9,997 nt of DNA, taken from assembly GCA_944377765.1 (NCBI GenBank), contig CALWFX010000030.1, positions 1 to 9,997 on the forward strand. The letters run 5' to 3'. Shown here in pieces: positions 6,274 to 9,997 of this stretch. Both the position numbers and the translations under genes were made by a program. The notes under the pieces were generated by a model that saw nothing but the letters and a program-made list of their open reading frames with translations, made no database searches and was not told the DNA's origin. The stretch's first letter is position 1. Each line of letters starts with the position of its first letter. The DNA comes from an uncultured Clostridia bacterium. Its GTDB lineage: Bacteria; Bacillota; Clostridia; Christensenellales; UBA1242.

Positions 6274-8226
6274 ATGGCAGAAAAAAAATATGAATCAAAA
6301 GATATTGTTGTTTTGGAAGGGCTTGACGCAGTTCGTTTGCGTCCGGGGATGTATATTGGAACAACAAGTTCTCGTGGGTTTCATCACATTTTGTGGGAAA
6401 TTGTTGATAACTCAATTGATGAAATTTCCAATGGTTATGGAGATACGATTAGAATTATCTTAAACAAAGATGGCAGTGCAACAGTTGAAGATAATGGGCG
6501 TGGTATTCCAGTGGATATGCATCCAACACTTAAAAAAAGTGGTGTTGAAGTTGTTTATACCACTCTTCATGCAGGCGGAAAATTTAACAACGAAAACTAT
6601 AAATTTTCAGGCGGACTTCATGGGGTTGGTGCTTCTGTAACCAATGCTCTTTCCACATGGTGCAAAGTTACTGTAAATAAAAATGGAAAAAAATATTTTA
6701 TTGAATTTCATTCCTATGAAGATGAAAATGGAAAGATACATAGCGGTGTGCCAGTTGCACCTTTAAAAGAAATTGGAACAAGCACAACATCAGGAACAAG
6801 CGTTACATTTTTGCCAGACCCAAGAGTGTTTGGTGAGCAAAAATTTAGTTATGAAACAATTATTAAAAGGGCAAGAGAACTTGCATTTTTAAATAAAGGT
6901 CTTAAGATTGAAGTTGAAGATTTGAATACTGGCGAAGATATGTTTTTCCATTATGAAGGTGGAATTTCTGACTTCGCTCTTTACCTTGTGGAAGGAAAAA
7001 CTTCACTTTTTAAAACACCTATATATTTTAGTGCTGAAAGCAAAATTCTTGCTTTGGAAGTTGCCTTCATTTTAACTGATTCTTACACTGAAAACACCTT
7101 TTCTTTTGTTAACAACATTCCAACAACAGAAGGTGGTATGCATGAAACTGGCTTTAAGTCTGCTTTCACCAAAGCTTTCAATGACTATGCAAGAGCAAAT
7201 AATCTATTAAAAGATAAGGAACAAAATTTACTCGGGGAAGATTTTAGGGAAGGCATCACTGTTATTATCAATGTTAAAATGAACAATGTTCAATTTGAAG
7301 GGCAAACAAAAACCAAACTTGGCAACATTGAAGCAAAAACAGAAGTGGAGAATTTGACGCTTAGAGAACTTACCAAAATTTTGGACGATAAGAAAAATGC
7401 AACAGTTGCTGAAATTATTGTAAATAAGGCAAAGCAAGCAGCAAAAGTTAGACTTGCAGCAAAAAAGGCAAAGGAACTTACAAGAGCCAAGGCTAATGCA
7501 GAAAACTTTAATTTGGTTGGAAAACTTGCCGCTTCCACTTCAAGAAATAGAGAAAAAAATGAACTTTTCATTGTGGAAGGAGATTCTGCGGGAGGTTCTG
7601 CAAAGCAGGGAAGAGACCGCTCTTTTCAAGCAATTTTGCCACTTCGTGGTAAGCCATTAAATGCAGAAAAGAAGCGTGTTGACCAAGTGCTTGCAAACGA
7701 AGAAATTAGAACGATAATTTCTGCTCTTGACACTGGGTTTGGTGAAGATTTTGACCTTGATAGTTTAAAGTATAATAAGGTTATGATTTTAAGCGATGCT
7801 GACCAAGATGGTGCACACATTAGAGCAATTCTTTTAACCTTTTTCTTTAGATATATGCGACCACTTATTACCGATGGTCATGTTTTTATTGGACTTCCTC
7901 CACTTTATAAGGTGTATAAAAAAGATTATGAAAAATATGTTTATTCAGATGCCGAACTTGCAAGTGCAGTGAAAGCAGCAGGAAAAGGATATATGATACA
8001 AAGATATAAAGGTCTTGGAGAGATGAACCCTGAACAACTTTGGGAAACAACAATGGACCCAGAAAAAAGAACTTTAATTCAGGTTACCATTGAAGATGCT
8101 GCGGAAGCGGAAAAATTAATTACCACTTTGATGGGTGATGCCATTGAAGATAGAAAGTTATATATCAGCGAACACGCAAATTTTGATAAAGAAGATTCGT
8201 TTATGAAGGAATATAAAAATATTTGA
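6274..8226 (+). CDS. parE: Type IIA topoisomerase subunit B, probably ParE (alternative GyrB)
   Basis: The ATPase/TOPRIM subunit of topoisomerase IV or gyrase; with subunit A it passes one DNA duplex through another using ATP. 650 residues, full length. The GHKL ATPase has the catalytic Glu42, Mg-binding Asn46, Asp73 in 'EDNGRGIP', and 'GGLHGVG' (113-119). The transducer follows with 'QTKTKLG'. The TOPRIM domain has 'EGDSAGGSAKQGRDR' (Glu435) and the metal-binding D508-A-D510-Q-D512. The end has 'QRYKGLGEMNPEQLW'. Features such as 'NGYG', 'VGASV' and 'ILSDADQDGAHIRAILL' lean to ParE, and dnaA/dnaN/recF, the usual gyrB neighbours, are absent. GyrB cannot be excluded from sequence by eye. A strong SD sits 5 bases before the start. 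Its stop is a tandem TGA-TAG, and subunit A starts 14 bases later, so the two form an operon. Confidence 0.93.
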   Translation: MAEKKYESKDIVVLEGLDAVRLRPGMYIGTTSSRGFHHILWEIVDNSIDEISNGYGDTIRIILNKDGSATVEDNGRGIPVDMHPTLKKSGVEVVYTTLHAGGKFNNENYKFSGGLHGVGASVTNALSTWCKVTVNKNGKKYFIEFHSYEDENGKIHSGVPVAPLKEIGTSTTSGTSVTFLPDPRVFGEQKFSYETIIKRARELAFLNKGLKIEVEDLNTGEDMFFHYEGGISDFALYLVEGKTSLFKTPIYFSAESKILALEVAFILTDSYTENTFSFVNNIPTTEGGMHETGFKSAFTKAFNDYARANNLLKDKEQNLLGEDFREGITVIINVKMNNVQFEGQTKTKLGNIEAKTEVENLTLRELTKILDDKKNATVAEIIVNKAKQAAKVRLAAKKAKELTRAKANAENFNLVGKLAASTSRNREKNELFIVEGDSAGGSAKQGRDRSFQAILPLRGKPLNAEKKRVDQVLANEEIRTIISALDTGFGEDFDLDSLKYNKVMILSDADQDGAHIRAILLTFFFRYMRPLITDGHVFIGLPPLYKVYKKDYEKYVYSDAELASAVKAAGKGYMIQRYKGLGEMNPEQLWETTMDPEKRTLIQVTIEDAAEAEKLITTLMGDAIEDRKLYISEHANFDKEDSFMKEYKNI

Positions 8227-8231
8227 TAGTT

Positions 8232-8237
8232 AGGTGA
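8232..8237 (+). promoter_or_regulatory. SD site supporting the long ParC start
   Basis: AGGTGA, part of the full anti-SD complement AGGAGGTGA, stands 3 bases before the ATG at 8241, so the pairing register gives normal spacing. It supports translation of the acidic extension. The inner ATG at 8817 has only a GAAGAAG run upstream. Confidence 0.55.
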
Positions 8238-8240
8238 GTG

Positions 8241-9997
8241 ATGGCTTTTTTTGACGAAGATGATGACGAAAATTTAAATAAACCAATACCCGGGCAGATG
8301 TGTTATGACGAATTGTTGTTGCCAGAAAATGAACAGGAAGAAGAAAAGGATGATAAGCCTGTTGTTTTGGAAGGACAATTGGATATCTGGTCGATTAAGC
8401 CTAATGCTGTTAAAAGAAAGGGAGAGAAAAAAGTTGATAAACCTAATAAGATAAAACATGAAAAAGTTGACAATTATGTTGAAGAAAATCGTGAAATAAA
8501 AGAAAAAAATGAATATGAAGATAATGCAAAATTGCTAAGTGAAGATGAAATAATAGGTGATAAGGAAGAACTTGAAGAAACCGAAGAAAATAATGATGAT
8601 TTAATAGAAAATGAAAATTATGAAAGTTTAGATGAGAATTTTGATAATTTGGATGAAAAAGAAAGCGATATAATTGAAAATTTGAAAAATTATAATGAAA
8701 GTTACAAATTGCCAAGGATAAACAACAAAGTTGACCAGACTGGCGAAGTTGAATTTGAAGAAGAAATTGAAGAAAGCGAGGATAAGTTTTTGAGTAAGGA
8801 AAAGAAAGAAGAAGTGATGGAAAACACAAATGGATTTTATGGTGATGGTGGAAGCGGTATTATTACAAAGGAGTTAAGCGAAGTTTTGCATGACTCCATG
8901 ATTCCATATACTGAACATGTTGTTATGGACAGGGCTTTGCCAAGGGTGGAAGATGGTCTTAAACCTGTTCAACGCCGTATACTTTATTCCATGATGGAAT
9001 TAGGATTGACTCCAGATAAACCATACAGAAAGTCGGCAAGAATTGTGGGCGATTGTATGGGTAAATATCATCCACATGGAGATTCTTCTGTTTATGATGC
9101 AATGGTGCGTTTGTCACAAGATTTTGTTTTAAGAGCACCACTTGTTGATGGACATGGAAACTTTGGATCAATTGATGGCGACAGTGCGGCTGCAATGAGA
9201 TATACAGAAGCAAGAATGACACCACTTGCACTTGAACTTTTAAGAGATTTGGAAAAAGACACTGTTAGGTGGAGTTTAAACTTTGATGATACTTTGAAAG
9301 AACCTGATGTTTTGCCAGGTCGTTTTCCAAATCTTTTAGTTAATGGGGCTTCTGGAATTGCAGTTGGGGTGGCAACAAACATTCCACCACACAATTTAGG
9401 CGAAGTTATTGATGGGGTTGTGGCATATATAAACAATCCTAATATCACTCTTGCGCAAATGATGAAAATAATTAAAGGTCCAGATTTTCCAACAGGCGGA
9501 GAACTTATTTTTGGCGATGGGCTTAAGAGTGCATACGAAACTGGTAAGGGCAAAATTACAATAAGAGCGAAGGTTGGAATTGAACAAAATGGTGATAAGC
9601 AAAGCCTTGTTATAACAGAACTTCCATATCAAGTAAATAAAGCACTTCTTCTTCAAAAAATTGCTGAACTTAAAGAAAAAAATAAAGATAAACTTGCGGA
9701 CATCAGTGAAATCCGAGATGAAAGTGATAGAACTGGAATGAGAGCGGTTATTCGTCTTAAAAAAGATGCCAATGCGAAGAAAATTTTGGGTATACTTTTT
9801 CAAAATACCAATATGCAAATTTCTTACGCCATAAATATGGTGGCTATTGCAGGTGGCAAACCAAGACAAATGGGACTTATGGAAATTATTTCCTATTACA
9901 CTGCTTTTCAAAGAGATGTTATTGTTAGAAGAACAAAATATGATTTGGACTTAGCTAAAGATAGGGCTCATATTGTGGAAGGGCTTTTGATTGCCAT
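8241..9997 (+). CDS. parC: Type IIA topoisomerase subunit A, probably ParC, with acidic N-terminal extension (cut by right edge)
   Basis: The DNA breakage-reunion subunit, partner of the B subunit just upstream. 585 codons are visible and the frame is open at the right edge. Residues 1 to about 206 are an extension not found in typical GyrA/ParC: roughly one third Asp/Glu (about 65 of the first 192, against about 27 Lys/Arg), low in hydrophobics, with runs such as EEEKDD and EEIEES. The normal core starts at 'ITKELSEVLHDSMIPY' (208-223). It includes 'DGLKPVQRRILYSM', 'KYHPHGDSSVYDAM' (Ser282 and Asp286 at the quinolone-resistance positions), and the active-site Tyr321 in 'AAMRYTEAR'. The GyrA-box region is outside the window, so GyrA versus ParC is unsettled. 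A start at ATG 8817 (residue 193) would give a normal-length protein, but the frame is open without a stop from 8241 with an SD right after the parE stop. Confidence 0.88.
   Translation, partial: MAFFDEDDDENLNKPIPGQMCYDELLLPENEQEEEKDDKPVVLEGQLDIWSIKPNAVKRKGEKKVDKPNKIKHEKVDNYVEENREIKEKNEYEDNAKLLSEDEIIGDKEELEETEENNDDLIENENYESLDENFDNLDEKESDIIENLKNYNESYKLPRINNKVDQTGEVEFEEEIEESEDKFLSKEKKEEVMENTNGFYGDGGSGIITKELSEVLHDSMIPYTEHVVMDRALPRVEDGLKPVQRRILYSMMELGLTPDKPYRKSARIVGDCMGKYHPHGDSSVYDAMVRLSQDFVLRAPLVDGHGNFGSIDGDSAAAMRYTEARMTPLALELLRDLEKDTVRWSLNFDDTLKEPDVLPGRFPNLLVNGASGIAVGVATNIPPHNLGEVIDGVVAYINNPNITLAQMMKIIKGPDFPTGGELIFGDGLKSAYETGKGKITIRAKVGIEQNGDKQSLVITELPYQVNKALLLQKIAELKEKNKDKLADISEIRDESDRTGMRAVIRLKKDANAKKILGILFQNTNMQISYAINMVAIAGGKPRQMGLMEIISYYTAFQRDVIVRRTKYDLDLAKDRAHIVEGLLIA

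Noticed and set aside
7228..7820. Frames on both strands inside parE
   Set aside because: Fully inside a well-conserved topoisomerase gene and low-complexity in character.
3572..8229. Alternative genetic code with TGA as Trp
   Set aside because: Trp positions in the topoisomerase genes use TGG, and TGA appears only at gene ends (for example 3583 and 8224), where it is backed by a second in-frame stop.
8443..9911. Several long minus-strand frames opposite the parC gene
   Set aside because: They are shadows of the parC reading frame, which has clear family motifs throughout; none resembles a known protein.
6274..9997. Possible chromosome-origin region (gyrB-gyrA)
   Set aside because: No dnaA, dnaN or recF nearby and no DnaA-box cluster seen upstream; the pair reads better as parE-parC away from the origin.

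Overview
The window is visibly very AT-rich DNA of a low-GC, Gram-positive-type bacterium, most likely a Clostridia-like or related Bacillota lineage. The evidence is the A/T-ending codon use, the Shine-Dalgarno (SD) sites, a MurG with the Gram-positive 'HESDLxxGLANK' and 'RGDQ' variants, and a lipobox lipoprotein. Tryptophan is written TGG in the topoisomerase genes and TGA is used as a stop, so this is the standard bacterial code and not a Mycoplasma-type code.

Left part (1-2000): the 3' end of an unrecognised gene cut by the window edge, a hairpin terminator, and a small predicted lipoprotein. Convergent to the lipoprotein lies a membrane acyltransferase (family 3) gene on the minus strand. 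Its reading frame is broken at a run of six G's; one extra G would restore a protein of about 312 residues. Middle part (2100-4720): a degenerate ABC-type ATPase with no permease beside it, a divergent pair of small proteins (one Asn-rich on minus, one helical and acidic on plus), and a subtilisin-family (S8) protease without signal peptide that overlaps the helical protein gene by 14 bases.

Right part (4890-9997): murG on the minus strand, a gene-free AT-rich divergent control region, then a type IIA topoisomerase B/A pair on plus. The pair is probably parE-parC rather than gyrB-gyrA, because the dnaA/dnaN/recF neighbourhood is absent and the sequences lean to that type. The A subunit runs off the right edge and carries an unusual acidic N-terminal extension of about 200 residues before the normal breakage-reunion domain.

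No rRNA, tRNA, CRISPR array, insertion sequence or prophage core was seen. The genes are a mix of housekeeping functions (cell-wall precursor synthesis, chromosome decatenation) and poorly known accessory genes. The most notable points are the acidic extension on ParC, the ABC ATPase that has lost most catalytic motifs but kept Walker A, and the possibly phase-variable acyltransferase.
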